In this document: positions 11,525 to 25,300 of the stretch, piece by piece | Layout: each line of letters opens with the position of its first letter | How positions within the stretch are numbered: the first letter of the stretch is position 1 | Assembly (NCBI GenBank): GCA_014338405.1 | Contig: JTDE01002890.1 | Span: forward strand, 6,687 to 70,686 | Direction of reading: 5' to 3' | Source of the DNA: Paragonimus skrjabini miyazakii | Taxonomy: Eukaryota; Platyhelminthes; Trematoda; Plagiorchiida; Troglotrematidae | Length of the DNA stretch: 64,000 nucleotides | The notes under the pieces: generated by a model | What the model was told of the DNA's origin: nothing | Seen by the model: only the letters and a program-made list of their open reading frames with translations | Database searches by the model: none | Translations under genes and position numbers: made by a program

Positions 11525-14005
11525 TAGTTTCAAATAAGATATATTCTTAATGTGAAAGACTGTCGTGGTTTTACAATGATGAATCAAAAGTTATTTTACT
11601 TGTGTTCTTGATTAAAATACCATAAACATCCAGCGGCTGTATTGTATTAAAATCTTCAATTCGTTTTATGAAACTATATTATGATAAGTTACACTGTCAC
11701 ACGGCTGTGATAGTTTTTCGAGAAGCGATTCGTTTTTCTCTAGAGAACACACTTTCGAAATAATCAAGCGATTAGTGTACTGAATAGGAAAAGACAGACT
11801 CTGATAAACACTACCTACTATTTCATTTTCTCAATTACCAGGTACATCTGGGTCACGGATCGATGGGCTAGTTACAACTGAACATTTGGAGGTAATTAAA
11901 AGCAACACGGAGTCTCGTTTTACTTGTTCGAGACTAGCCTACTCAGATTCAAACATACCGATGGCCATATTTAAATACAAGTACTTCGTTCGAATTCTGT
12001 CTGTAGATTGAAAGCTCTGGTTTTCATGCTTCATAAAAGTCACTATACTACAAAACCCCAAACAAACTTGAGGATTTTGAGGAACTCGTCTCATTGACTT
12101 CCCAATTATATAGGAGTTAAATTCGGTTGTAACGGTAACTCTCTAAGCGTTTCAACAACAGCAGTGTCATCTGATAAGGTTACTATTCTGTTAGCTCCTA
12201 GTCTGTATGCGAGGAATAGCCACATATCGTGAATGAGCTGTGGATTTTCCAAACTGTCCCAGTTTTAGTAATATAGTTTGGTCAGTAGTTTCACATTGTC
12301 ATCACCGAGCTACCCAAACAATATGAGAAAACTGAATTACTTTATGCGCTAAAACTCACCGAAAGCAAACTGTTCGAAACATTCTTTCCGATTACAGTTT
12401 ACTCCAACAGATACTGGTTACACCTGGTGTTCACTGTGCCGATCAATAGCAGAACAAAATACATATGCGTACCGGCGAATATGCTAGTCTCTCGATTTCC
12501 CACCAGAAAAGGGCACAGAATATCCGACTACCCACACTCATCCATCAATTCTTACATACCCGCCTCCGTATACATGCGTCAGATTTTTTCAGGCTGCTGG
12601 GAAGAGTAAATGTTTAAAAAAACTGAAACAGTCCAGCTAGGTGTTGAAACCAGTTGTCATAAAAAGACTGATAATACAATGTTTTCAACGTAATGAATGG
12701 AGCAGTCAGCAACTATAAGCGTGTGAAATAGGAAAACGTTATTCGGTAATGGTGGGATGTTTGGGTAGAGGAAAATTCCGGGCGTAGTCTGGAAGTCACG
12801 AAATGAGCGCACCTCTAAAACCGCCATACATTAGCTGATGAAAAACTGCGATGAAATATATATATTTTTTGGACGAATCCGGGTTGTCGACCGTGATGTT
12901 CTGAATCCGTTCACTGAGTTTGCATTTGAGGTTGTCTGCTGTGACACCAGAACTGAAAATTTCCGTCCGGAAGTCGAATTTAAGTTGGCTGAGAGCCAAT
13001 CGCAGCTCATTTGATTCTGCTAATTCGACAAGATGGAACTGTTGCTCACGGTTTTACGCTGCAGTGAAATTGATGAAAGTCATAAAGAAATCTCTTTGAA
13101 CTTATCAGATATGAAAATGCTGATTAAACTAACTGCCGGTAGTTTGACTGAAAGCAACACGCCACCGTTTTTAATCAAGCGGTTTTTAAAATAGCAAGCG
13201 GCATTTTTCAACTTCTCAACGGAATAGTAGGTATTTTAATGGTTGGGGCTGCATTTTTTACTGGCCATCTTTCTGTAACCTCCAAATGTTGGTGGCTTGA
13301 GTAAGTACTGATAGGTGCCGTAAACACCTAGCTGGTGTATCGATTGCACAATGTGGCGACTATCGGATATCGGGTCTTGCTGTGCCTGCAAGAACGCACC
13401 GGCCACTATATTTTTCAGATCACCAACGGTTTGTGAGTGCGAAACGGTGGTCAGTACAAGTAGTAGTCCCGACCATCCAAACGCTTATTGTTTCATAGGG
13501 TGTAACGTTTTGCACACTATTTTCTATTTCATAATTCTGATTGTTATTCACACTTTTCACTTTCCTCAACTTCACATATACAGCCAACGTTCAAACCAAC
13601 TTAATCGAACTAATCGATAATCAGTAAATACAACTCACTCACTTCTCGGTTCGCGAGCCTTGCGTTCTCTCTGCGTTCGGGTCGCTGGTGCACGGAATTT
13701 TGGAGAGTTAGGAGCTAACGGAATCAAACGACTATTGCGGCAAAGTTCCTTATTTATCTATCATTGAAATTACCTCAGTTGTTGACCTCCAGGATTAATT
13801 AGGAACGACACAACGGATTGTATCCGTTGGATACTGCATTTGATGTAGTGGAATTCTAAATCAAAGCACTTTAACGAACTATTGTGAGTTGATCGTTTCC
13901 ATTTTTATAACCTTTTTGATCTCGTGTTCATACTTGAATTTTGTATAGTGATTAGATCCACTACAAGGGAAGTTGGAAAGTGCCGCTTGCAGGATTTTTA
14001 GAAGT
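11525..14005. other. No supported gene
   Basis: No recognisable product. A 52-codon minus-strand frame at about 12105-12265 has a protein-like composition (see findings) but no clear splice sites or family. The frame at 13351-13620 (plus) was considered and not called. Confidence 0.45.
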
Positions 14006-14009
14006 TTGT

Positions 14010-14500
14010 ACTAGTGAACTGTTGTTTGACTGTACTGTACTTGATACACACATGTTGGAAGCGATGATGATAATCATAGCCGACTTGTTTGTTAGTGTCC
14101 AAGCTCCAGAGCAATACAACAAGAGGGATTATAATCAGTCCCGTTAACAAAATCATCCAAAAGATTTATTCCCACGAATTTCTGGCACAGATTTATTGTA
14201 AGCCAATTAACTGATAGTTCGGAAGTGAATTGAACCAACTGCAATCTTGTGCAGACTGTATGCTGTAAGATTAAAGCGGCATTGACCAACTCTGGATGCT
14301 GAAGGGGCAAACTGCGCTCCATATAGAATAGCCTTATCTGTCATCTGTTTCAATATTGTCGGCATGTCTTCGATAGATTGATCGTATTGAACAGTGTCAT
14401 CCGCAGAATCAATAATGGCTGTCTAGCATGAAGACAGTGAGAATCTGCGGGCACATTTTACAAATCTCCTCCGTGAGAGGAAGCGACCGTTCGAAACAGT
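14010..14500 (-). mobile_element. Non-LTR reverse transcriptase relic with motif C
   Basis: Minus-strand translation gives SADDTVQYDQSIEDMPT followed by YGAQFAPSASRV at about 14290-14405. This is the RT catalytic YADD motif (its tyrosine or phenylalanine replaced by serine) followed by the S-E-D-M and FAPSKCKV blocks of RTE-like RTs. Frameshifts follow on both sides. Upstream palm motifs could not be identified with confidence at 14500-14790, although that stretch keeps open frames on the same strand. The copy is defective. Confidence 0.6.
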
Positions 14501-14509
14501 TGCCTATAA

Positions 14510-17500
14510 CGTGTGTTGCTTCAGGGAAACACATAAAACGCTTGTCATGCATCCAAACACTTCTGCTATAATTCCGCACGTACGACAACTTTCCCAATAG
14601 CGATTCCGGTATGGTTGATTGCACTAACATCTGGATGAGCCTGCCACATTGGTAAAGGCCAAAGGATGCCAGTGGTCTCTACGAGTGAACTACACCGCAG
14701 CTTCTTGTTTGACAGCAATACGCCTGCCGTGATCTCAGATAAATAAACCGAGAGACAAGTGAACAGCATCAGATCTCGTTAACTGGCCTCCGCATTTCTG
14801 GTCAGAAGCAAGCCAAACACAAGTCTACTTTTCTTCTTTGCATCCGTCTGTCCGTTGGAAGGATCCTTTTCGACGATTGTTTTTTTCAAACTCAGAGTTG
14901 GGTGAAGCTCGTGCGATTTTAGGATGTCCGGTTATCAGAATCCCACTTTCCTTGTAGTCGGCGCAACTGAGGGGAAAACATAGCAGCCTGTATAATAGTA
15001 TCGCTGGTGTGGGAGTTTTGGTGACGGTATAGACATCGTACCACCTTGAAGCTTCTACTATGAGTTTCTTAATGTTCTTCTCGTTTAATTTCTTTCTTCG
15101 TGTACGTTGTCCACAGAGCTTGGTTGCCAGTACCTGCTTACTGGCGCAGGTCTAGTTTGTACTGGGGGTTTCTTTGCTTTTCGTGGTTTATCAAGTTATT
15201 CTTATTATATTCAAAGTTCTGACGTCAGTGTTTTTCTTTGTCTAAACCGGTTATCATCCATAACCACAGAATTCGTCGTGTCTTATCCTGCCACAGGTTG
15301 TGCGGTAGTGCCGAGACACAATAAATATGGGCAAACAGGACAGTAAGTGAAAGTTTTGGCATGAGTATTGTTTTGCAGGACAGATTGTGTGCCGGTGAAA
15401 GTGTGTTCAAGAAATTGGAGTGAAGTCCTTTTGTGCTCATTACACATGATAAGAAGTCTTTGGACTTTATATTTTGTACAGGTTGTCCATACCACGCCTC
15501 TTCCGTCTTTGTGTTAATGTATCTTCATACACTTTTGTGCTTACGTGTTTTAATCTGTCCCAGAATATAAAGATATCAATTCATAAACGACAAGAATAAC
15601 GAAGTAACACTGGTTTCAACAGATGAGTTGATTATACCTGTTGATCACTTATAATCGTAGTTATCATAGGTTGAACACTCCACTTGACTTATGATTCCAT
15701 GCCTACAAGCTGACCTGAGCCTCCAGCTTTTTCATCATAGGGTACCCAACTTTTTATGACATACGGGGTCACGTGCAAACTGATTATAAGCAGGCTGTCC
15801 AAAGAAGGTTCTGAGCAACCGGACTACAACCGGCTACCATCGGATTCAGTAATGCGAGTCTGTGTCCGCACCCAGTGATTATTCCGTGGTGAGGGTGCTG
15901 GGGTCACTTTTACCACAGTTGCAGATTACGCAGTTTAAGACTGTTAGATAGCTTTGCTGAAAAGATAAAAGCATATAGCCGTCTCTCCACCCATGGAACT
16001 AGTCAAAGAGTCGGACTACATACCATTTGCCCGAAGTTGCTTAGCACGAATACGCAGGTTAAAACTCAGGGTGAAAGTAAATTGATTGACTGTACTGAAA
16101 ACCGACCCGATTTAGCTGATCAAATAACCCAACCGTACACACATTCATAGTATGTTATTTTCTTCACTAGGCCTAATGCTATTCACTCAGTGGGTGCGCT
16201 CTGAAGTCACGCTTACTAATAAATATCTTCTTGCTTATTCTATCCAACCCTGGTTACGGAGCAATTGTATTTAATTACTAGTTGTTCCCACATACTTTTT
16301 GGTTACTATTTGATTGCAGTAAATTATTTTCTACTTTCTGACTTCCATCTTACACCCTACTGAACTGTAGCTGGTGTCATTAATAGTTACACAATGCACA
16401 GTGATGTACCAGGAATCCCACCCGGATGAGTCATATCCGGTTAATTGATGGATGGTATTCAGCTATGACTTTGTGTACAGTACATTCACACGATACGAAG
16501 TACCTTCACAATAGAACTAGATTGTTTCTGTCAAGGAAATATTTACGTTTGTAAAGGAAAGCAATAAGTCCTACAAAATTCATTCACTGGGACTACAGCA
16601 TAGTGGTCAAGAATACGTTATTTTGTCAGAGTTGTCAAATTGGTCACGCGCGCATGAGTGGTAATGGGCTTGTGTTATGTCAAGGCATACCATTCGAACT
16701 TAAAGACAAGAACCTAATCAGTATCACGTCGTGCAGTATTTGTTGCCCTGCAACAATGTGATTACACGCAATATATATGCTTTCAGACTATCCGGATCTA
16801 GAGAAGTTGTGTATATCGAGTAGTTGAGTCCGGAAACGTTTGACTAAAGTAAAAACGCTATAACTATTAAAGCGAAGAAATTTCGATACCTTTTCCAATT
16901 TATGTTATATCGATGCCAATTTAAGATATCTCAGGTAACTTGGTCTAGGTTGACTACCTTGGTTTCTGACGAGACTGCGTCCTCTTACTTTGTAGGAGCC
17001 AGCCAATCCCTGTGCTTCCCAGCTTAACCGTGCGACTACGTTAGTCGTTGAAATACAGCTAACTCTCTTGGGACATCTTAAGTTGACATCGAGACATCAA
17101 ACTGGAAAGGGTATAGTTTGGGGAATACCATCCAGTTAGTTCTTGCTTTGAGAAGCTCAGAATGATTGTAAGGCCTGAGTTAGTGGTCCGTGTTTTCCGG
17201 CCATAAAATGTCACTTAAGTCACAAACTCTAGGCGGTTTAACTCAAAAACTAGGTATCTGTTATCCCTTGAGAGTTCACACTTTCGGGAACTCATTTTTT
17301 ACGTGTATCGCTCACATATCGTATCGATTATTTATTGCGCTTCGGCTCGGTCTAGTTTCAAACGCACAGTTACTGTTGTGTGCGCAAAAATTGATGGTTC
17401 ACACCGTCCACCTCCCTTGGTAGCGGCCTTTTGACCTAAAAATTCACTCTGCTCAACTATTGTTGTCATGCGCCTTTGTTATATATTCTGTTTTCATATA

Positions 17501-20500
17501 ATATTCGGCTGACGAGATAAATCGAAATGTTAACATCCCGCAACGTTTATCTTCTTGCTGTTTTGACAAATTGGATCAAGGAAACCCAGTGCTTTAAATT
17601 ACTGTTGTGTAATCAATGGACTAAGTTCAGTAGTTCAGTACAGATTAGATTTTGCTTGTTAGAGCCGTGTTCGAAGTTGTATAACTTATTGCATCCACTG
17701 ACCTCCTCTGAGGTTAGTGCTTATTCGTTTTAGGTTTGGTTCAGTGCGATTAAGTTTGGTTCAGTGCGATTGGAGGTACATAATGGAGAAAACTGTGTAT
17801 TTTGACAATGGTTCTTGGATGGGGTTCATTTTTTGATGTTTCTTTCCGGGGGAGTGCCGTGTTTACAATTCTTACTTGGGTGTTTATGATTCCACTACTG
17901 AATTCAATGATTAAAAAGTAAATGGCATTGCACAAGGGATTTTCGGTCTCCGATTGTACATTGATTTTGTTTCTAGAACAAGCACTCGATCATTTGCTGT
18001 AAGTTTTCAACCACGCACATATAATCGGTTGCATCAACCAGGAAGTGGCGATTAGAGTAGTAGTGGTGAGGGTTGAACGAATTGATGTCCATTAGTCTTA
18101 AAGTGATTGGGTCATGCACAGAAGATGTTAACCAGTTATCTATCACACTTACCGTTAGCTGGGGGGTACCATGACCAAATGACGTAACAGAGTGGGATAT
18201 GAGTAAACGTTGACTTGGCTTAAAGAAGTGATGACAGCTACCTATAGGTTAGTTTTTGATTGTCCTCTTCTCTCAGGTCAGGGGGCATAGAACGAATATA
18301 CTGGGGACGGAGATATTAGGAGAGATGGCACTTGATCAAGTCTGTTGACGTGAGTGCTGACGTTGCATGACTGAGATGCTTATAAAACCATGACACCCAA
18401 GTTATTGGGACCGAAGAAGTCAAAAGGAAGATATCAATTTTGCGGGTGACTTGATACTGTCAGTTGTGATGGATGGACACCTTAAGTTATGTCGCGTGGG
18501 TTCAGATATAGCGTTTTTGGACGGGACTTTCATAACTTCTGTTCATTCAGCCCCAAACAAGGGTTGGTGATCCTATGGCTGCATAGCGATGATTCATCGA
18601 TGTCGACCACTGATTCGCACCCATTTAGTATTCATGTGAACTTGGATCTCGTTCATTTGCTCTGGTAAAAGCCAAATTTTGTAAGCGTGTGTGATAAAAA
18701 GGTGAAGGTTGACTAAAACCCGCGTTATTCTCCAGTGATTTCAAAAGTTTAACTCGATGTGATAAGTCAAAAGTTCCGTCTCAAAATTATGCAGACACTT
18801 CAATAGAAAGTAATTTCCTCAACCCCTAAAGTCAAATACAGTCACCGTTTTCTTTCTGAACGTGTATGCATAACTTATGTCTACTGAGAACGATCGCGGA
18901 AACACGCCAGTTTCTGCACCAATGAGGGATTGGCAGGCCACATACGTTCCTGGCTGAATTTAAGCAAGATCCGTGTTCAGACTAAGCCATTAGTTTAGTG
19001 TTCTACTATATAAACCATAGTTTTTGTTAATATAGCGAAACGTACCGAACAGCTGTCTCGTAGAAGAGTCTCTTGGGAACCAGATTCAGAAATGACATTA
19101 AACAACGTAAATATGTGACTACATGACAGTGTACAAGTCGTTTCTGTTCCGTTTACCCGTGAGAGTCAGTGCGCTTAAAACCATCCGTGAACCACCTACA
19201 TGCAAGCTCCCTCTATGCAGCATTTAGTTCGCTTTTAATTCATGCTAACAATACATACTTCCTCCAGAACCAGCAAAATGTTCATTACTGAAGACTGCCT
19301 TCTTCTACTCTTCTATCTATCTGCCTTTAATAAAATTTATATTCAGCAATAAACGGTTAGCTATAGAATTCCCCTGAGGTTTCGACTAATCTGAAACGAC
19401 GCGCACTTCAGGATAATATGAACTACTGTTCTGAGACACTTGAAGTCCGGCTATCTTCAGATGCTGGTTAAGTTCAGTGTGACACACAAAGCACTGTGTC
19501 CCGTCCATCTTTGTGTTGGAGCTGTACAATCCTTTTATGGTAAGCTTCGAATTTTACCTCCCTACTTGTCATGGACATGACTTCAGTCATGTCACTCTAC
19601 TCACGATATCTGAGCAACTGAGTTGCATCTTACTGAATGCCAGAACACTGTCCTTCTCACACTCCATAGTCTCGACTACTCTACGAAATAAGCTCTTTGT
19701 CAATCATAACCACTTAGTATCTACAAGTGAATAGCTTTCGACATTTGGTTGGGTGACATTTAGCTTGCCTTATTCAAGTGCCGTTCAACATAACAACAAC
19801 TGGGAGCCACATTGTGTACCATCACGTTTCATTTTGAATTTGTGTATCCATATAATTGCAAAACAAGGCAGTTTTGATAACTTCACTGATGTGATGATGT
19901 TTCAAAATGATACGTGCTTCCTTTAGTTGCAAAAGCGTAAAAAATATTGGTCATTCTTCCAAACGAATATTTGAGTTGCTGGAAAATCCAGTTTCTCTAT
20001 ATTTATGACACAAATTGTAGTTTCTGGTGGTACAGCGTGGTGTGTACGGCTGAGATCAATAGAACCATTTTTTGCTCGTTCCTGATTTGCTTCCAAATTG
20101 AATATACTTATCAAAAACGTTCTACAGCACGACCCTGAAGATGACTATATTCTATTCTCAGTTGGCTGATAATATATGCTGAATTTTACTATTGGCAAGC
20201 TGTGGGATATTTTAGGAATAACGATTTATGGCTGTAAGAAGTAGGGCTATATCTGCTAGCTGCAGGGAAAAATCAATGGCAAACAGGAATTAATTTTCCC
20301 GGCAAACCGTTAACTTCACATATGAAAGAATACATCGGAATGGCATGGGTGCGTAATGATTAAACGATACAAGATAGTAATAAACACACGCAACTTTGCT
20401 TTTCATTTTGACAGTTTACAGTCAATTTTCTGAGCCTTTGACTTACTAGACTTGCTTTTTCTAATCATAGCCTTCTTGTTTAATACCTTGTTTTAATATT

Positions 20501-20868
20501 TTTTTTATTATTGTGGACAGAATTATTAGCAAGTGATCCCTGGTGAATATCAGTCTATTCCATCCGACGGTTGGTAGAACATGATCGCTAAGATTAAAGG
20601 CTGTTTTTGGGTCATTTTAATTTGTGAGATAGAAAAAGTGGTCTAAATGTGGGTCATCACCCTTAACACTAGCAGCACACCAATGATTAACGCCACTGTA
20701 CAAATGCCAGATAATCACGAGAAGGGGACTGAGTTCAAGTTGAGGAATGGAAAAATGAAAAGGAGTAAAATCTGCTTCATAAAACCCATACGTCTAAACC
20801 CTAACAGTCAACGTCGGAGTGCTTACAATTTGCGAACAGACAACTGGATTGTAGGTTAGACTAAGGCA
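14510..20868. other. No supported gene
   Basis: Open frames at 14409-14769 (minus) may be decayed sequence upstream of the RT relic. The remainder contains only short unassignable frames. A GC-richer patch at about 15700-15960 has no recognised identity. A small tandem duplication at 17734-17771 is listed separately. Confidence 0.45.
17734..17771. repeat. Two-copy 20-bp tandem duplication
   Basis: The 18-bp unit gtttggttcagtgcgatt occurs at 17734-17751 and again, identical, at 17754-17771, separated by 2 bp. Perfect identity suggests a recent local duplication by slippage. Confidence 0.95.
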
Positions 20869-20869
20869 T

Positions 20870-21120
20870 CATTCATCATACTTCTTCACAGGCAGTTCAG
20901 TCAAACAACGGCACCATTCACACCACTGAGCAAGATTGGCTGCTATATCCGCTAAAATTTTCAGCCGGAAACCAGATGCATCACGAGGGCTCCACCTGAA
21001 GATGCCTAAACGACCGAACCAACATTTATGACTAACTGCTCTATAACTTGTTCCCAGTTCACTAATTTGGATGCTTACAATCCGCCTTAAAACGGCGAAG
21101 TCATGTTGCTGAGATAGTGA
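20870..21120 (-). mobile_element. RTE-like retrotransposon 3' end
   Basis: The minus-strand frame at 20869-21123 (84 codons) includes FRWSPRDASGFRLKILADIAANLAQW (two blocks, about 20930-21010). This matches the GWGPRD...WLxTLxDMAANRxxW end of RTE-like ORF2, also seen at about 5160-5215. Only the C-terminal tail is present. The frame is still open, but the element is heavily 5'-truncated. Confidence 0.7.
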
Positions 21121-21124
21121 CAAA

Positions 21125-23943
21125 TGCTATTTTCGCAAAAGACAGTCTTTTACTATCACTTCACCCTGACTGCAAGCTTTGGCCCTTCACTTTGCGTTAC
21201 CAGTTTGCACTAACTACGACCGCACGGGCACAAAATATTGATGTACAATCTAAATTAGAGCTTGAAATCAATTGTACACACTACCTCAAGTTGTAATAAG
21301 TCATTTTGAATCCATTTATATAAATATCAATATCTCCTTAGCAACATTATTCAGTCTCCATGTTCGAGAGAAATATTGTTTTATCATTGTAGTACAAGTG
21401 ATTTTTTTATGTGATATGGATGTTACTCTCAGGTTACCCAAATTGTCCAAGTAATTGAGACTCGAACGTGTTACCGCACGTGTGACAATGGATATTTTTA
21501 TTATTAACATAGGTGCTAACTGTTCCGTCTAAAAACTTGTGGCAGCTTCACTTATTTCTCCACAAATTAAAACTATTCTGAAACGTATTTTAAGCAAACA
21601 GTATGTATATTTTACATTTTTTAATCAGTCATTTATCGATCTCGTGATAAAGTTTACGAGAACGATTCGTAACATTGCGGTTTCATGATCACAAACTTAA
21701 GCGAAAGTCACCGGGTTTCTAAACTATCTGTTTGCACCATCCCACTCTCTACGTCGATGGTGTAATTGGAAAGGCAGCAGTGGAGTGCATCTGGAATTTA
21801 ATTCTTTGCAGATGTTTTCAGAATAATGTTGAAAGATGTAGTAGACCACTCGGAGGTTCTACTCCGGATTTTATGCCGATCAGTTGTTCCACTTTTTGAT
21901 GTTGCGCAGGAAGCTGTGGAGTCAGTGACTGACAGTTTACGCAAGTTGTTACATTTTAAGGCTTCTGTAGACCATTAATTTAGAGGCTACATTGTGTTTG
22001 TAGCTGACTTACACAAGGTCACGCATCATCTGAATGTCATAGGGTCTTCTCAATCCTTACCGAAGTTGATTCCTCGTCATTGTGGCTGGTGGCTGATCTT
22101 TTTCTCATCCTTTACTGAGCCAACTTAACTGCTACCAGTGTTTCTATATCTTATCTATTGAATCCAAGTAAGCCTATTGGTTTTTGTTATCCGTCAACTT
22201 CGTTTTGCTAATTCATCAAACAAATAGTTCATTTTACCGACTGTCATATTTTGACTCGAACCTAATCCACATTTGATAACAACTTTTGCACGCACTTAGA
22301 CTTTTCAGCTGGTCCCCTTCAAGAAGAAATGAATTTCTTGAGTTTCACACTAGGTAGAGCTCATTGTTCAATGTTGTTCGTCTCCGTACCGACCCAAAAC
22401 TCCAACTAATCATCGATTATATAACATTTATCGGCAGTTAAAACGAACTCGGTTAGCAATTTGCGCTAGTCATTAGTAACTGCGTTTCTTCTTGATGCGA
22501 TTACGCGATTTGAGATTTATTCATAAGAAGATCGGATTGAGTAGTTAGATATAATAATTCGATCGGGCTCAGTGTCATGAGAGTAACGTGTTATTTAGTA
22601 AGGTGTCAGTATGAGGACATGGGTAGCAAGGAAGTCGTACAAATGAAATTCAACTATAGCGTAACCTGTGTATGATGCTCATTTTCTAAAACGGTTAGTC
22701 AAAAACCCATCTGAATGTGAAAGCTGTGATAAAATCTGACGTGCTCAGTTTAGAATCAAACGACTCTCTGACTACTTATTAGTTGTCACTCTGTCACATT
22801 AATTGTTATGGAATTCACATATTCCATTTCCAAAATCAGTAATTTTTGTAAATCTTTTATTGGGAAATTGAATTCAAAACCACGCTGAATGAATGTCAAA
22901 AAATTGGACAGTATAGTAATAATAGCTGTTAAGATTAAACATCACAACTTCAACGTTACGGTAAATGGTAGTGATCATTCCACGCTTTCAATCGGAAAAT
23001 TTTTGGTGTACCTTTTCGCGGAAATAAATCGTCACACACACTGATAATGGCATACAACTAGACTCTGAGTGTGTACACTGACAGCTCATTGCCATCTCGC
23101 TTCCTTTTCGTGATTGTTTCATATCCCTACCCGATGTGTTTTTTGTGTGATGTGCATAAATTGGAGACTATCTTACTTTCTTAGTAAGGTTTATTACCAT
23201 GGACAGATTAGCACTGCATATCAACTTTGACTTCTTTCTATCTCAAAACAACATCCTAAGTGAAAGCTGTAATACTACTTGTACTTACGAAAACTGACAC
23301 AAATTAAGTCAGCAATTAATGCTTTTTTGTGTGTGCATCCACGTTTCCTTTCGAGGTTGCTTCATTTGTAGAAAAGACCTGTCCTTACAATAGTCCTTTT
23401 TCTGGTTTACTGATGGTTGCTTATCTCTGACCTGATCAGCAAACTTTCTATATGGAGCCAATTTGGTCCATATGTATTAAGATGTGGATGAAACCAGGGC
23501 AAGAAATATTGTAGGCTAACTGTTTATTTGGACATTAATGTACACTCTCGGCACGGAATGTAAAATATGTAGCTTCCAGGCTGAGCAGATTGCAATAACA
23601 CACAATTCAAAAGATTTAACAAGTTTGGGAAATAATGACCGTTTATCTTCCAGTGTTCTTTTCAAATAGAACTTTACTCATAATTGATGCTCCGTTCACA
23701 TTTTGATAAATGTTTCCCATTATCATTTTCTTTAGGAAGCTGTATAAACCCTGTTTATAGTTCTCATCTTTGTTAATCACCACTGAACATTCTTTCACTT
23801 CGAATTCCTTTCGGAAGTTTTATTGCTTGTCATAATTGTCAACGGGGGAGTATGTAAAATTTAATAGTTCTTGAAAGGTGATGCAGATTGGTAGCTTAAA
23901 CGGTGATCCTCCGGATTTTCACGAGAACATAATTGATAAGAAA
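21125..23943. other. No supported gene
   Basis: AT-rich sequence with no recognised coding, structural RNA or repeat content on either strand. Confidence 0.5.
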
Positions 23944-24680
23944 TGACTAGATGATATTTGGACACAGAGTAGCTTCCAAGCAGTTGTATGCTAGTTGACT
24001 GGAAATGGACACACCATGGGTATGCAACATTGTGTGCCACTTCATTAAATACTGATGACGATTTCCATTAGCAAGTGATAAAACATTTTGATCATAATCA
24101 CTGAACTCCTCACTCATGACAGACAGACAGTATTGGAATGGTGTTGAGATAGAATTGGCAAGTAGAGTTGTACTCAAAGCGGCGTCCTCGGTGTACTTGC
24201 AAAACAGTTCTGTCCGATGATGGTAAATAACTAATGTGAGCCCATGTCCGCCAGGTCGCATACAGCAGACTTTTTTGTCACATGAGAGCACACAGCTTTG
24301 ATGAAGTTAGTGAACTGTGTTCTGCTGATAAGATAATACTTTGATAGTTCACCAAAACTTGGTCAATTCTCGTGACCCAATAACTGCGTTCCGCATATGA
24401 CCAAGAATAAATACCTGTGGGTGAACATTTATTTCCCATAATTCATCTTCAGACCGGTACGATGGCATGAGGAGGGGATCAACCTTGGTCGATGCATATT
24501 TTGGGCGTATTACATAGAAACTAGGCCACCGGTCAGGCAGTTGGTAATGGTCTGATTCGTCTACTACTTCACGTTCATCCATTGGCTTAACTATGCAAGT
24601 TGGCCGTCCATCCAGGTGATTTGGAGTCAGGGTAGGCGCAACGTTTGAAGAAACCACCTTTGATGGTATGATACTGGGTC
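23944..24680 (-). pseudogene. Unidentified coding-like segment with two in-frame stops
   Basis: Two long minus-strand frames (24657-24349, about 102 codons, and 24291-23947, 114 codons) lie in the same reading frame. They are separated by only 19 codons containing two stops, TGA near 24346-24348 and TAA near 24306-24308. Joined, they cover about 235 codons. The composition looks protein-like, with blocks such as DRWPSFYVIRPKYAS, ELWEINVHPQVFILGHMRN and MRPGGHGLTLVIYHH. The gap is too short for a normal intron, so the simplest reading is a pseudogene or retrocopy with nonsense mutations. A single exon of a diverged gene broken by assembly errors is the alternative. I do not recognise the family. 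The RTE 3' end at 24900-25300 lies just upstream on the same strand but shows no coding continuity with it. Confidence 0.45.
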
Positions 24681-24899
24681 AAGTAGCCTGACTCCGTTAG
24701 TTTCGGCGGTACAGAAGATTATCATTCGAATGACCTTAAGTTATCCGGCACGCGTGAGAACATCGAAAAGGCCTGATCAATATTCACTTGATGTTCATTT
24801 CAACCTAATCAATGGATATAGCGCCATTGACTGACTGTGTTTTGCACTCTGCCCGGTGCTCTCAGATTCTCCTCGGTTCGACTAAGATGATCTAACTCA

Positions 24900-25300
24900 C
24901 ATACTCATCATCATCATCACGACCAACAATGCATCAGTGGTTCTCACTAATGCTTAACTGACATACAACCATGGAGAAAAAAGCATGCACGGGTGAGGAA
25001 GAAAAAACAAGACGGGAGAAGTCCTAACTACTAAAAATAGCTCCGTCTGTAAGTAAACATTCAACATAACGTTGTTCACACCTTGTAAACAAACAACCGA
25101 GCTGGAAGTGAAAATGAGGCGCCATCAGAAACACAGCTTCCTTACGGCTTTCACTGTCCCATGTCATTAAATGCACTCACCTCACAGACAACTCGCCCAA
25201 ACAACGATAACACTGAGCTCGGTTATCCGCCATCTCACTTACCGTCTTCAGCCACCGTCTATGTGTCTTGCAGGCTCTAGCCCGCGAGACTCAAGTTTAA
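24900..25300 (-). mobile_element. RTE-like retrotransposon 3' end, with extra segment of about 160 bp
   Basis: It matches the 5006-5250 copy base by base over several blocks, including the terminal CATCATCATCATCAC run (24905-24919), cagtggttctcactaatg, catacaacca, cttacggctttcactg and the caaacaacgataacactgag block. Between catacaacca (24962-24971) and acagcttc (25133-25140) this copy carries about 160 bp that the 5.0 kb copy lacks. The coding part is only the last residues of ORF2, with stops. Confidence 0.75.

Noticed and set aside
15700..15960. GC-richer patch as a possible coding or repeat segment
   Set aside because: Both strands were read without finding a domain or similarity to other parts of the window.
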